Assembly (NCBI RefSeq): GCF_002104995.1
Contig: NW_024468265.1
Span: forward strand, 212,003 to 276,002
Length of the DNA stretch: 64,000 nt
Reading direction: 5' to 3'
Source of the DNA: Linderina pennispora
Lineage: Eukaryota; Kickxellomycota; Kickxellomycetes; Kickxellales; Kickxellaceae
Shown: positions 29,467-40,197 of the stretch, piece by piece
Position numbering within the stretch: the stretch's first letter is position 1
How the letters are laid out: each line of letters starts with the position of its first letter
The notes under the pieces: generated by a model
Databases searched by the model: none
What the model saw: only the letters and a program-made list of their open reading frames with translations
What the model was told of the DNA's origin: nothing
Translations under genes and position numbers: made by a program

Positions 29467-31325
29467 TTAGTGATCATTATCGTCGTCATCATCGCTATCA
29501 GCTTCGGAGTCTATATCATCAGCCGTCGTTTCCCTGGCTTTATCCAGTGTTGTGCTGTCAGTCCTGGTTGGTGATTTGCCTTCAGAAGTGCTTGTAGTAC
29601 TACCCGCTGCCTCGCTGTGGGATGCGTCCAAAGTTGCCGGCGGCGGTCCATCCTCATCACCCATTTGCAAAATATACGACAGCATCTGCCATCCAGCTGG
29701 TGGATCAATGCTTTCTACTTTGTCAGGCAGCGGATTCGGTCCTCCGGGCTGACCTTCCAGATCCATGCCGTCGCGGCCAATGGCATTGCCTGAAGCCTTG
29801 ATTCCTTGTGCAATGCAGTTCTCCTTGAGCCCCTCCGGCAAATGCGTGTTATTCTGCAGCAAACCCGGTGCTGTGACAAAGGTAAGCTCAAGGCCACGAA
29901 TTGCATGGTACTCAATATGGCAGTGAAATAGCCATGCTCCAGGATTGTTGGCGCGGAAGCGCAGAACAGCATAGTGGCCGCCACGCAGGATAAACGTGTC
30001 ACGCTTGACTGGGGCATCGCGAGCCAGCTTGGTGCGGTGTAAGCCTGACCGTAGTGCCCCAATTTCGACTATCTGGAACACATGCCCGTGCAGATGGAAT
30101 GGGTGCGTATAGTAGTCGTGGTTGTTCAATGTAATCTCCACCACATCACCCATATTCAGCACGTACGTGTTGGACTGGCGGCCGTATACTTCGCGCTTGT
30201 TAGCATTGTCGCCAGTGGACAGTGCTGTAAGCAAAGTAGGCACCTCGGGCAAAATGAATGTGACATTGTTGAACGAGTGGCGGAATGACTGATCGTCAAA
30301 TACGCCCGAGTAGGCATCGAGCGTTACTTGCACCGTGGGGTCCATTAATGCCTCCTCATCCAAAGGCTCGAGGTCCAAATCACTGGTAATTTTCCATCCG
30401 CCGTTGACTTCACGCTTGAGCGACGCTTTTGGTGCGTATTCTAGAACCCCGGTAAAGTTGAGAGGGTTGTATTTGGGCATGGTGAACAGGTCCGTGAACA
30501 TGTCGGCGTGGAACAAGTAGTTGTTGTCGGCTGTTTCCTTGGACCGCACAAGCACCGATACTCGTTGCCCCGCTGCCAGCATTACTCCCTTGGTTGGCTT
30601 CTCCTTGACCGGCACGCCATCGACCTCGATGATCCGCAGCTCATGGTCGTCGATACTAAAGTGAAATTCAAACGAGGCGCCAATGTTCAACAGCCGTAGC
30701 CTGTACGTCTTGTTCTTGACAAACTTGATCACCTTTGGCATTCAAACACTCGCCGCCAATGATGCCGTACGGGATCATCGGCTTATAGCGCACATTGGGA
30801 TCAGGACTTGAAAACTGCTTGATGATAGTGTTTGCCTGGCTCACGGAACCAATCGGACATGGGAAGGATAACATCTTCGTCGTACTTGTAGTAGTCATTT
30901 GGATCGCGCACGATTAAAGCAGTGCGTAAACCATCTGAAGTTTGCGCCTTGTAATGGCTGTGGATCCAGTACGTTCCGGCCTGTACCATCGGTATGCGAT
31001 ATGTGAATGTGCCATTAGGAGGAATAGAGCACTCGGTTACCATTGCAGCGCCATCGTAGTAGTTGGTGCCATTTTGGAACAGCCCATGCGAATGCAGAGA
31101 TGTGGGCTCGTCGAGCGAGTTGTGTGCGTGGATTATTAGTGTATCGCCCAAGGTCACCTCTACTGCGGGGAGTGGCCATTTGCCATTGACACCAATAGCC
31201 TTCCGACTAAACAGCCTACCAAAGCTAAAATCGATATAGCCGATATTCCAGTCCAGTACCACATCGGTTGCCTGGCACACAAGGAGCACCGGTGCGAGCA
31301 GTGGCAGAAGCACTTTCCAGCGCAT
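29467..31325 (-). CDS. Multicopper oxidase, Fet3-like ferroxidase, without membrane anchor
   Basis: About 618 residues if two +1 breaks (near 30830 and 30741) are bridged. Signal peptide MRWKVLLPLLAPVLLVCQAT. The four copper motifs are intact: HSHGLFQNG, WIHSHY, HPFHLHGHVFQIV and WLFHCHIEYH. The start TDVVLDWNIGY and YYDGAAMVTECSIPPNG are typical of Fet3-type ferroxidases. Yeast Fet3 has a C-terminal transmembrane helix; here the protein ends in a Ser/Thr then Asp-rich tail (DSEADSDDDDDNDH) with no hydrophobic segment, and no FTR1 permease lies nearby. A secreted ferroxidase or laccase is therefore likelier than a plasma-membrane iron-uptake subunit. Confidence 0.82.
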
Positions 31326-31928
31326 GATCGCGAGCTATTATAAAAAGGATGTAAAATGATGTTGAAGAGTGTGGGGAAAGAGGAATGCACCGGGGGGGTG
31401 CAGACAAAGGACATCCACGGTGATGTTGTCTACCTTTCCGAGTTTGTCCCGGTCCTTGCTCCGCCCTCAACTCCATCGGGCATACATGCAGGTGCCTGAT
31501 TTCAATAAATGCACGTCGTATATTAAACTGGCAAAGACATTATTGTGCATAGTGGTGGTAGTGGTGCGACATTACGTTCCTCCTGGGCAAAAGCACTATT
31601 CAAGCCTTACAGCGCGCTGGTCGACAGAAGGGGACGGCGGTTGTATAATGCATGGCCACCTGGGTGCAAAAGTCGTCGCCCAAAATGAAAAGCATGGCTT
31701 GGACAGGAGAGTGCCGTGATCATACGCCGTTGATTCTGGTAATCGCCAGCAGGTTTTTTTTTTTTCTGATCGCTTCTTTTTCAGAGGCAGTTAATGTTCT
31801 GCTCTTCGACTCTGTGCCAAATTTGCTTCCCTTATTCTCCTTCTTTCCTTTTCGCTGTACTCTTCATTCAGCACCTACAAACACTCTCACAAAACCCTAG
31901 TTCTGATCCACTATACAAAAGTGCGAGT
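31326..31928. other. Divergent promoter region, multicopper oxidase and RRP9
   Basis: About 600 bp between two divergent starts, with a T-tract at 31755-31766 and CT-rich leader before RRP9. No gene. Confidence 0.45.
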
Positions 31929-33623
31929 ATGGCAGGAGACCGGTTTCTTGCGAAAGGCGTGACGAGGACAAAGCGGCAGCGCAACGGGCGGCCAGTCAGC
32001 AAAGGAGCTACATCGACCGGGGCAAAGGCGCGTTCACGAAAGGCCACAAAGGGCTCCGACGAGTCGGGAAGCGACTCTGATGCCATCGGAGACATTGAGA
32101 GCCTGGAGCACCGGTATGGGCCGAACGAAGATGAGCTCTCCTCAGAAGACGAGGATGAGTTCTTAGAGACTGCAGCGGACAAGCGGCTGCGGCTGGCCAA
32201 GGAGTACATTGGCAAGGTGCGCACTGCCACCGAGCAGCACTCGGGGGAAATTGATGCGGCGCAGATTGATCGCGATCTGATTGCCGAGCGGTTGATGACC
32301 GACGCCAAGGAGCGCACGGGCAAGTGGAGCCGGCGGATTGCCGACCAGTTCCTGTATACGGTGGACAAAGAGTGCCTGACGGAGCTAAAGCAAGGCCTCC
32401 GGGGGGTAGTTACGTGCGCGGCAGTTACGCCAGACGGCAAGTTTGTGTTCAGCGGATCAAAGGACGGGTCGGTGATCAAGTGGGACGCACACAACGGCAA
32501 GCGTATCTGGACGGTCAAGGCGCAGCGCAAGCAGAAGGGTGGGCAGGCTGTGGCAGCAGAAGCGGGCAAAAAGAAGGCTGTGGGCCATTCCGACCATATT
32601 CTGTCGATTGCCATCAGCAGCGACGGGCAGTTTGTGGCCACGGGCGGGCGCGACCGCAAGATTAACGTATGGGCGGTGCGCGACTGCCGGCACTTGACAA
32701 CGTTCCATCAGCACAAGGACTGGGTGACGGGTCTGGTGTTCCGCCGTGGAACGAACCACCTGTACTCGTGCTCGGCCGACCGTATGGTGAAAATGTGGAA
32801 CATTGACGAGCTGGCGTACATGGACACACTGTTTGGCCACCAGGATTCGATCATCTCGATCTCTGCGCTGCAGCGCGAGCAGGCAGTCACTGTCGGCGGA
32901 CGCGACAAAACCGTGCGTCTCTGGCGCATCGCCGATGAGGCACAGCTTGTGTTCCGTGCCGGTTCGACTACAGACCAGCACCGCCTCACCAAGTCGCTGG
33001 CTGATTCTGCCAAAAGCGACGCGACCAGCGCCCTGGATCTGAACCAGGCAACACGTGGCGACATTGCGCGCCACGAGGATCTGCTGCGCGAGCTAGCTGG
33101 ACAGGAAGCCGAGTTGCACGAGGGCAGTGTTGACTGCGTGGCCATGGTCGACGAGGAGACATATGTGACGGGCGGGGACTCGGGCGCTCTCTCTCTGTGG
33201 AGCGTGCAAAAGAAGAAGCCGATCTTTGTCCAGCATGCTGCCCACGGCATGCAGGCTAACGCCGATGGCTCGCAGTCGACGCGTCCGCGCTGGATCACGG
33301 CTCTGGCCACAGTGCCATACACCGACCTGATCTTGTCGGCTTCCAGTGACGGATACATGCGCCTGTGGCGTATGCGCGATGGCAAGCTGCCGGGCTTTGA
33401 TCTGGTCAATGTGATCGAGGTCGGTGGCATTGTCAACAGCATCGACGTCAAGGAGATGAATGGCACCAACGGCGGCGACAGGGATGTGCTGGCAGCGAAG
33501 CGCGATCTGGTGGTTGTGGCTTCGGTAGGTCTGGAGCCAAGACTCGGCCGGTGGGCCAAGGGCACTGCGCGGAATGCAGTCAAAGTCTTCCGTCTGTTGG
33601 CAGCCAAGCCGCAGCACAAGTGA
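31929..33623 (+). CDS. RRP9: RRP9 / U3-55K, U3 snoRNP WD40 protein
   Basis: 564 residues from the ATG at 31929. The N-terminus is basic (TRTKRQRNGRPVSKG), then acidic, then ETAADKRLRLAKEYIGKV, a motif typical of RRP9 before the propeller. Six or seven WD40 repeats follow (DGSVIKWDAHNGKRIW, DRKINVWAVRD, DRMVKMWNID, DKTVRLWRI, GALSLWSVQ, DGYMRLWRMRD). RRP9 binds the box C/D motif of U3 snoRNA in the nucleolus and is needed for early 18S pre-rRNA cleavage. Intact, intronless. Convergent with the EST1-like gene, 92 bp apart. Confidence 0.92.
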   Translation: MAGDRFLAKGVTRTKRQRNGRPVSKGATSTGAKARSRKATKGSDESGSDSDAIGDIESLEHRYGPNEDELSSEDEDEFLETAADKRLRLAKEYIGKVRTATEQHSGEIDAAQIDRDLIAERLMTDAKERTGKWSRRIADQFLYTVDKECLTELKQGLRGVVTCAAVTPDGKFVFSGSKDGSVIKWDAHNGKRIWTVKAQRKQKGGQAVAAEAGKKKAVGHSDHILSIAISSDGQFVATGGRDRKINVWAVRDCRHLTTFHQHKDWVTGLVFRRGTNHLYSCSADRMVKMWNIDELAYMDTLFGHQDSIISISALQREQAVTVGGRDKTVRLWRIADEAQLVFRAGSTTDQHRLTKSLADSAKSDATSALDLNQATRGDIARHEDLLRELAGQEAELHEGSVDCVAMVDEETYVTGGDSGALSLWSVQKKKPIFVQHAAHGMQANADGSQSTRPRWITALATVPYTDLILSASSDGYMRLWRMRDGKLPGFDLVNVIEVGGIVNSIDVKEMNGTNGGDRDVLAAKRDLVVVASVGLEPRLGRWAKGTARNAVKVFRLLAAKPQHK

Positions 33624-33715
33624 GTTCTGGGTCATTTCCAAGCCGAGTACAGTTCCTGAGCCGTTTTGAATACAAAAAAGATTTATAGCTGTCAAAAAAG
33701 AATGCGCTACGGGTG

Positions 33716-36700
33716 TCAGCTCTGCGACGCCGCAGCAGCTCCAGACCCAGCGGCACGGGTAGCCGAGGCGCTGGGTGTGCTAGCCGCAGCAAAGTCAGCA
33801 GCCGACGCCTGCGAGCCCAGCATCGAGAAATGCATGGGTGAAAGCGGGGAAAGCTGCAGCAAAGTTGGGTGATGTGCACCACCAATCTCGGTGCCAACCC
33901 CGCGCCCCGGCGGATTGAACAGATTCAATGGCGGCTGTTGCTGCTGGCTCATCGGCTGCATCCATGGGTATATCCCGGAATTGCCTCCGGCCATAGCCTG
34001 CATGTACGCCTGCTGGTGCTGGCTGATGGAGGCAGCAATGGAGCCTGCTAACAACTGCTGCTGCTGGGGTGGCTGCTGCTGCTGCTGCTGCTGCTGCGAG
34101 AAAAAGTTGGAAGAGAAGCTGCGCGTCTGCTGCTTAGCTGGCTGTGATGTTTGTGACAATGCCATGCTGGCCACCGATACGGCTGTAGCATCGCCATCGT
34201 CCTCCTGGGTGCTGAGCTGACGGTCGCGCAGCTCCATGTGCTGGCGCAACTGTTGACGCAGCTGCTCATTATAGTGGGTTTGCTCCTGCAGCTTCTGCGC
34301 GTACTCTTGCCACTTCTCCAGCACGTTGTGGTCATCAGTACCATTATTTAATGGCTGCTGCTGATGCTGCGGGGAAAGGACAGAGGATGTGGTGCCAATC
34401 GCCGACTGACTAGCAGATGGCCGAAGTGCCGGGCTCCACATGCTGCTTGCGACCACCGTCTGCTGCTGGTGCTGCTGCGATGGAGCAACTGGTGAGCCCA
34501 GTAGGCTCTGGTGAGCAGACGAATTTGCGTAGGGTGAGGTCAACGAACTGCTGTGGCCCGCACCAGGCAAACCGTGCATGGAGGCTGACGGTATCATCGG
34601 TGGCATCATGGGCATGTCGAGCGCAGTCGGTGATCGGTACTGCGGGTGTGCTCTAGCAGCCTGCAATAGCCCGCCAATGCCAGCCATGGCCAGCTGCTCG
34701 TCGGCGCCAGCAATTCGGGACCCGCTGAAGGCCTCCGTTGTGCTGCTGCTGGCGCTGCTTGCAGTGGCAGGCACCCGCTGTGACCCGATCGCGTTTGGAA
34801 CACGCGGCTGTTGGCTGTGCTGCTGGCCCTGCTGCTGGCCCACAGCAGGCCGAATGACTTCGTCTCGCTCTGCATCCACCAGTGGCACATACGGCGTCGA
34901 ATTAACGGGTCGTTCAACGGGAGACCGCGTTAGCGTCCGAGCTAGCGGCGTCGTTTTTGCAGCAGTTTGCGAGCTGGCAGCCTGCTGGTACTGCTTCTGG
35001 TGCTTCTGATACTCCTTCCGCCGCTGCTGTATCCGCTGCTCCTGCTTCTGCTCTGGCGACAGTAGTCGACTAGGAGGCCGTGCTGGGAGTACAGGCCGCT
35101 TCTCCTCAATGACCTTTCTGTCCAGTGCTGTCTGAGGACGGCCGCGGAAGAACACGATCTCTTCCTCATCCTCCTCCATTGCGTTGTCAGCATCGTCGTC
35201 CGCAGAAGTGCTGTTGCCGACACCCTCCTCTTCTGTATCGACATCCATGTCATTCGAAACTACGCCTGATGGCATTTGGCTGCGGCTGTCGACAGTTCTT
35301 GCGGTCTGGACCATATCTGGAAGACACTCAGCAGCCAGTGCCAAGATGCAGTCCAGCTGCCACCAGCGCGAAAGCAGCGCCTTCTCCTCGGTTTTCTCGC
35401 TCAACAGCGCTGCATTTCCAATGTTGCTGATGTCCATCTCGGCGTATGAGGAGGGCACGCGGCCCCACACAGTTCCGTCTGGCATGGCCCACCCGGCTAG
35501 CATCCGGTCTTCTATCCGCTGACCACTGCAAGCGACGTGTTCGCCCCATAGCCGCACAGCCAGCGGCGCCATGGACCGGCACACAGAGCGCCACTGCAGG
35601 GGCTCAGGCGACTGCGACCGCCTATTGACTGTGTGGTGAACACTGGTCATAGTTCTCTTGAGCCACGATACTGTTTCTACAAACCGAGCGCGCTCGCATG
35701 CAGCAAACACTTCGGTGCGCAAACGCTGGATATGCGGGGAGTCCTGGTCCTTGGTCCGCTTGATGCGCACGGCCAACGAAACAAACATGACCAGTGACAC
35801 AATCAGCGGACCGATGACCCGGCGTGAGGGCTTTGTCAGCACCTCCTGCTCGCTTTTCAGCGTACGCCATGTCCGGCGGCTGTCGGCAATCGACCGCGAA
35901 ATCGCATGGCAGAATGATTCAGCCACACGGACAGCTAGATTGGCAGACTGGCGTACAATATTGAGCGGTGGCAGGTGCGACCCGTCGGCGATGTTTCCAA
36001 AGCACGTCAGGCGTTGCAGCTCCAGCAGATGCACGATCTGAACCATCATCACCTGCTCACCGTCCAAACTGCCCGTCCCGGTTGCTTTGGCAGCCCTGAC
36101 AAACTTCTCGACAGCATTGTCTACACGGGCTGCAATCGATCCGACATGCTCCTTTGTCGGCATAGCCTCGCGCATGACGCTGGTTCCCATGTCGCTAGGG
36201 CTCTTTGTCGACGGCTGGTACTGCGCCAGATGGTACCTGAGCATGGTGAAGTTCGGGTATATCTGGCTATCCGCAAACCAGTGGGCGTTGGGCGGGCGGT
36301 CAGGAATTGGCGGCACGTTGGCCGATAATAGCCGCTGTGCATTGTCCAGCATGCCACGCATGTTGGATTCGGAGGCAATAAACCGGCTGTGCGCTGTCGT
36401 TGCCCTGTAGTAGCCAAATATAGTCGACAAATAGTCCTTGTCGTGTCCGTAGATCACTGCCAGCTGGTTATGTGGCTGGCCACGGTGCGGTGCCAGCTTG
36501 ATAGCGCCCTGATAAAATTTTTTCGCAGCCCACCACATGTCCCGCTGCTGTTGCTGCTCGGCTTCGCTGTTAGCCGCTGTGCGCGCTGCCATCACCGCCG
36601 TTTGCTTGCGACTAGTATACATGACGCGGTACCGCGACAGGTCACCAAGGTACACCAGGCACTGCGCAATGATGGCTACGGCAGACTTGCGCGGCAGCGA

Positions 36701-37381
36701 CAGGGCGCCCCGGGCCTCTGCGTGCAGAGCATCTACAAACTCGTACCCGTAGGCATGGGTAGCCAGGGCTCGGTAGTCGATGGCAAACTGGGAGGTGTTT
36801 ATCAGCTCGCCAGTAACCACCAGCTCGTGTTGCTCGGCCAGCTCAACCACCAGCATGAGCAAGAACCCTGCCATCTCCTGCAGGAATGTGCGCAGCCTTC
36901 CACGAATCTCCGACGCCTGTTTCCTCACTACTGCCAACGTCTCTTCCGACTCGCGCATGAGCTGCGGGCGCGGGCGCCTGTTCTGGGACGCTGCCTTCTT
37001 CTTCTCCTCGGCGCACAGCCTCTCGCGCTCGGGCGTCCATGACAGCCTGCCATCAAGCCCTTTGAGCTCGACCCGATAGTGGTCAATCACGCGATAGATC
37101 AGCACGAACCACAGCTTGCCGATAAGATCCTTGCGGTTCGACGAGTACGGATTACGCACAATTAGTCGGCGGAACAGGTCGCGGCACTGCCCGCGCTGGC
37201 TCTCGAGCGACGGGCTAAAAAAGTCCTTTCCACCGTCGCGCTTTCCCGTGGTCTCTATCTGCTCCGTCAGCTGCTTGATTGCCTGGAACAGCTGGGCCGT
37301 GCTCTCGGGATTCGACGTCTCCCAGTTCATCGCATTATCCACACCGGCCATTCTTGATCTCCTTTTGGTAGTCCTAGCCAT
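33716..37381 (-). CDS. EST1/EBS1/SMG7-like protein
   Basis: 1221 residues, intact. The N-terminal part matches the EST1 14-3-3-like/TPR region: FFSPSLESQRGQCRDLFRRL, GDLSRYRVMYTSRKQ and ARKFYQGAI-like AAKKFYQGAIKLAPHRGQPHNQLAVI. This last region leads into the EST1 DNA/RNA-binding domain (YYRATTAHSRFIASESN). The middle carries an acidic stretch (EEDEEEIVFF) and a possible coiled coil (EQKQEQRIQQRRKEYQKHQ). The C-terminal ~350 residues are Gln/Ser/Pro-rich with a poly-Gln run (34062-34095). Family members act in telomerase recruitment or nonsense-mediated mRNA decay; the sequence alone does not say which. Confidence 0.87.
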   Translation of the reverse strand: MARTTKRRSRMAGVDNAMNWETSNPESTAQLFQAIKQLTEQIETTGKRDGGKDFFSPSLESQRGQCRDLFRRLIVRNPYSSNRKDLIGKLWFVLIYRVIDHYRVELKGLDGRLSWTPERERLCAEEKKKAASQNRRPRPQLMRESEETLAVVRKQASEIRGRLRTFLQEMAGFLLMLVVELAEQHELVVTGELINTSQFAIDYRALATHAYGYEFVDALHAEARGALSLPRKSAVAIIAQCLVYLGDLSRYRVMYTSRKQTAVMAARTAANSEAEQQQQRDMWWAAKKFYQGAIKLAPHRGQPHNQLAVIYGHDKDYLSTIFGYYRATTAHSRFIASESNMRGMLDNAQRLLSANVPPIPDRPPNAHWFADSQIYPNFTMLRYHLAQYQPSTKSPSDMGTSVMREAMPTKEHVGSIAARVDNAVEKFVRAAKATGTGSLDGEQVMMVQIVHLLELQRLTCFGNIADGSHLPPLNIVRQSANLAVRVAESFCHAISRSIADSRRTWRTLKSEQEVLTKPSRRVIGPLIVSLVMFVSLAVRIKRTKDQDSPHIQRLRTEVFAACERARFVETVSWLKRTMTSVHHTVNRRSQSPEPLQWRSVCRSMAPLAVRLWGEHVACSGQRIEDRMLAGWAMPDGTVWGRVPSSYAEMDISNIGNAALLSEKTEEKALLSRWWQLDCILALAAECLPDMVQTARTVDSRSQMPSGVVSNDMDVDTEEEGVGNSTSADDDADNAMEEDEEEIVFFRGRPQTALDRKVIEEKRPVLPARPPSRLLSPEQKQEQRIQQRRKEYQKHQKQYQQAASSQTAAKTTPLARTLTRSPVERPVNSTPYVPLVDAERDEVIRPAVGQQQGQQHSQQPRVPNAIGSQRVPATASSASSSTTEAFSGSRIAGADEQLAMAGIGGLLQAARAHPQYRSPTALDMPMMPPMIPSASMHGLPGAGHSSSLTSPYANSSAHQSLLGSPVAPSQQHQQQTVVASSMWSPALRPSASQSAIGTTSSVLSPQHQQQPLNNGTDDHNVLEKWQEYAQKLQEQTHYNEQLRQQLRQHMELRDRQLSTQEDDGDATAVSVASMALSQTSQPAKQQTRSFSSNFFSQQQQQQQQPPQQQQLLAGSIAASISQHQQAYMQAMAGGNSGIYPWMQPMSQQQQPPLNLFNPPGRGVGTEIGGAHHPTLLQLSPLSPMHFSMLGSQASAADFAAASTPSASATRAAGSGAAAASQS

Positions 37382-38202
37382 AGAGGAGTTAGAAACTGTA
37401 TATCAAATTAATTGCGGCCGCAAATGCTTGTCTGGGATGTGGCCGCATTTGTGGCGCCGACTGCCAATGCGGTAGGGGAACAGGCCTGCGGTGGTGAGCC
37501 CCATGAGAAGCCAGCTGCACCATGCTACAGCCCGAAATCTTACCTTGTCTCAAATGCGCGGTTGGTGTTGTATCTGAGAGCGCTTCTGTTTTCTGCTGTC
37601 GCCTGCTGCTGCTGGTGCTGCTGCTCAGCTCACAAAAAACAAAGGAAATAGCAATAGAGAAAAAATCCCTGCGTCAGAGACTATCAACGGGGTAAGTGTC
37701 AGGAGTGGAAACAAAGTCTGGCGTATTCAGACACTCATGAAAAGAGGGTGCTCAGGCGGCAGGAAAGCGTGTGAGCGTAAACTGAGCTGCGGCACTCACT
37801 AGCAAAAGAAGGGGCGTGCAGTTGTTTGCTACCAAGGCCAGTTCCAGAGAGAGAGGCGGGATAAGGCTCAACTACGAAAGAAACCGCGCAGAGCCCGAAA
37901 CAGAAAAGCAGAGAGAGGGAGCCCTTGTCAAGTATCTCGGCGTTCTGCAGAATAACGGACCAGGAGAGCAAATGAGAGGAAATTTGAAAAAGAAGAGGGG
38001 GAAAAGCTGGACAACAGCAGGGCTGAGAAGGGCAGGGGAAAGAGAAAAAAAAAGGGCCGGCCAGTGGTAAAAATTTTGGTACTCAGAATTCAATGATCAG
38101 CTGGCCAAACCTCGCCCTCTGAGGATTCATAGTTCCCCACCCACTTTCTTGCCCAGAGTCAACAAACCACCTTGCCTTACAAAAGACGCCCTTTTATCTC
38201 CA
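37382..38202. other. Divergent promoter region, EST1-like and aminotransferase
   Basis: 820 bp, purine-rich on the plus strand (37850-38070). No gene or RNA recognised. Confidence 0.45.
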
Positions 38203-39163
38203 ATGCAGCTGCCGCCAGTGGACTCGTTCAGGATTCTCGAAACCACGCTGTACACGCGCGAGAAAGGTACGAGACAGGTTCCAGCTTGTCCCTCCGCACA
38301 AAGGACGCCTGCCCAGCAGCTGCCACTACTACTGCTTCATTCTCATTAGGGTTCTGGCTCTTGGACAAGCACGTTGCGCGGCTGAAGCGCTCGGCCGATC
38401 TCCTGCGTCTGCATTACCCGGCAGAGTGCTTCCCTACAGAGCAGGTCACAGCCGATGCGGTTGTGCAAGCAGCCACAGCGGTAATGGCCGCCGGTGACGA
38501 CGAGCGGTATCGTGTATGTACAGCAACCTGCTTTACGCCTGAGGTCAAGCACCACTGCTAATTCTTGGAAGCTCCCTCTGCATTAGATACGGATGCTGCT
38601 GGATCACACTGGCTCGCTGCAAGGTGCAGGCCACAGTCCGAGCCCCAGCAGCCAGACAGTGCTCAGACACCGCCGGTGCTTGTTCTCGACTCTGAGCCTA
38701 CTCTGGATACAGACTCTGTGTTTGTGAAGTGCAAGACCACGCATCGCCAGATCTACGAGCGTGCTCAAGACCGAATTCCCAAGTCGTATCCGGCCGGCAC
38801 CCAGGTGCTGCTGTTCAACCAAGACGGCCTAGTCACCGAGGGCAACATTGCCAATGTTGCGGTTGGTGTGCCGGTAAACGGTGAGCTCAGGCTGGTCACA
38901 CCGTGTGTTGATGCTGGTCTGCTGGCTGGGACTGCACGGTCGCAGTTCATCTGAGAGTGGCGATATTGTGGAGGGCCAAGTCACGGTCGAGCAGTTCAAA
39001 CAGGCAGTCAAGGTAAAGTGCACATTCGCAACCGGGCCTAGCTCCTTCCACACAAACCTATACTGACAAGCCTAATCTTACTTTTCGCTTGTAGAATGGC
39101 TGGCCTGTGTACTGTATGAACTCGGTTCGCGGTCTGTACCAGGTTACACCTCGGACCATCTAG
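38203..39163 (+). CDS. Class IV aminotransferase, aminodeoxychorismate-lyase-like
   Basis: PLP-dependent fold-type IV enzyme, best fit PabC/Abz2 (4-amino-4-deoxychorismate to p-aminobenzoate, folate synthesis). Four exons: 38203-38266, 38350-38513, 38587-39012 and 39095-39163, with introns of 83, 73 and 82 bp (GTACGA, GTATGT and GTAAAG donors). Spliced segments read ILETTLYTREKG-FWLLDKHVARLKRS, DDERYR-IRMLLDHTG, VKCKTTHRQIYERA, FNQDGLVTEGNIAN, VTPCVDAGLLAG and AVK-NGWPVYCMNSVRGLYQV. These are the PLP-lysine region, the E-x-N-x-A motif and the typical tail. Exon 3 has three +1 breaks near 38623, 38651 and 38952. A branched-chain or D-amino-acid transaminase role cannot be excluded. Confidence 0.75.
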
Positions 39164-40197
39164 GGACTACCAGCACTATCTTTACCTTCATATAAGATTT
39201 TACTAGGCTTATGGCGCTCGCGATGCAAGCCCGGCTAGCCAGATGGTTTAGGCAGTCGGATAATGTGCCAAGGGAGTCTGCCACGGGGCTTCACGGCCTA
39301 AGGCCGATAGCAGCTGTCTAGAAAGTTAGATAAAAGAGTTTACTTTTAAGGGGCTTGTTCTAGGGGTTAGATCAGTACAGGAATGCTGCTGCTTTGGCTT
39401 GCTTGCTTGCTTGCTTGCTTGTTTGCAGTCTGGGTGGCAGCAGAGTCATCAGGGGCAGGGTCAGTAGTGAAAACCTTGCAAGAGTCCTTGCCTGTCTAGG
39501 CACAGCAGGAGGTATGTGCCCACAAAGAGAGCCCGATGCAGCCAGCCTGTAGGTATGGCATAGCGACGTTTATCGCAGACGGTTGCAGAGCAAAAGCAGG
39601 AGCTGATCCCACTGCCCAGACCAGGCGATTCTTGTGTAGTCAGACGTATCCATCGAGTGGTTGCTGATTTGCATCACCGGGTCGAGCCCCGCACCGAGGC
39701 ATGCCATGGCTGGCAGCTACGAAGATTAAATAGCGGAATGTGTGGAAACGGGTGAGATGGTAGAAAAAGTGGATGTCACAAGAAGGATCGCTTTTATATG
39801 TGAGATATGTCGTTGGCCAGCAAGCCAATGGTTCCAAGTTTGAGTGCCAAAGATGCAGGGAACTGAGTGGATTTGTTTATTACATTACTGCATCTGCAAA
39901 ATGGGAACTGAGAGGAATGGTACTTTAGTATAATTACAGGTTCCTGGGTTCGATTTTTCGAGTGCTTTGAAGAAATATTCGTCACCTTCAGGGTCTGAAT
40001 CCATCCAGCCGTAAAAGAATGCTGTTAAGAGTTTACAGAAGCGAGCCACGCATGCTCGCTGTGAGGCTCAAAAGAGTATGGGTCCCCTCAGTCGAAAACG
40101 CCCTAGCGGACGGTCGGACACTTGGACTATAAGTCTTATATATAGGGCAATGAAAGCAAATGATTAAAAAGTAAATATATATATATAAACGCGGCTA
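39164..40197. other. Intergenic, aminotransferase to P-type ATPase
   Basis: 1 kb between convergent genes. Contains a GCTT microsatellite and a short hairpin near 40041-40062 (AGCGAG/CTCGCT). No tRNA or gene supported. Confidence 0.45.
39397..39420 (+). repeat. (GCTT)6 microsatellite
   Basis: Six tandem GCTT units in intergenic sequence. Confidence 0.9.

Noticed and set aside
33716-37042. Several 100-220 residue plus-strand frames
   Set aside because: Antisense shadows of the EST1-like gene.
39930-40135. tRNA-like GGTTCGATT box
   Set aside because: No matching acceptor stem or anticodon arm could be drawn on either strand.
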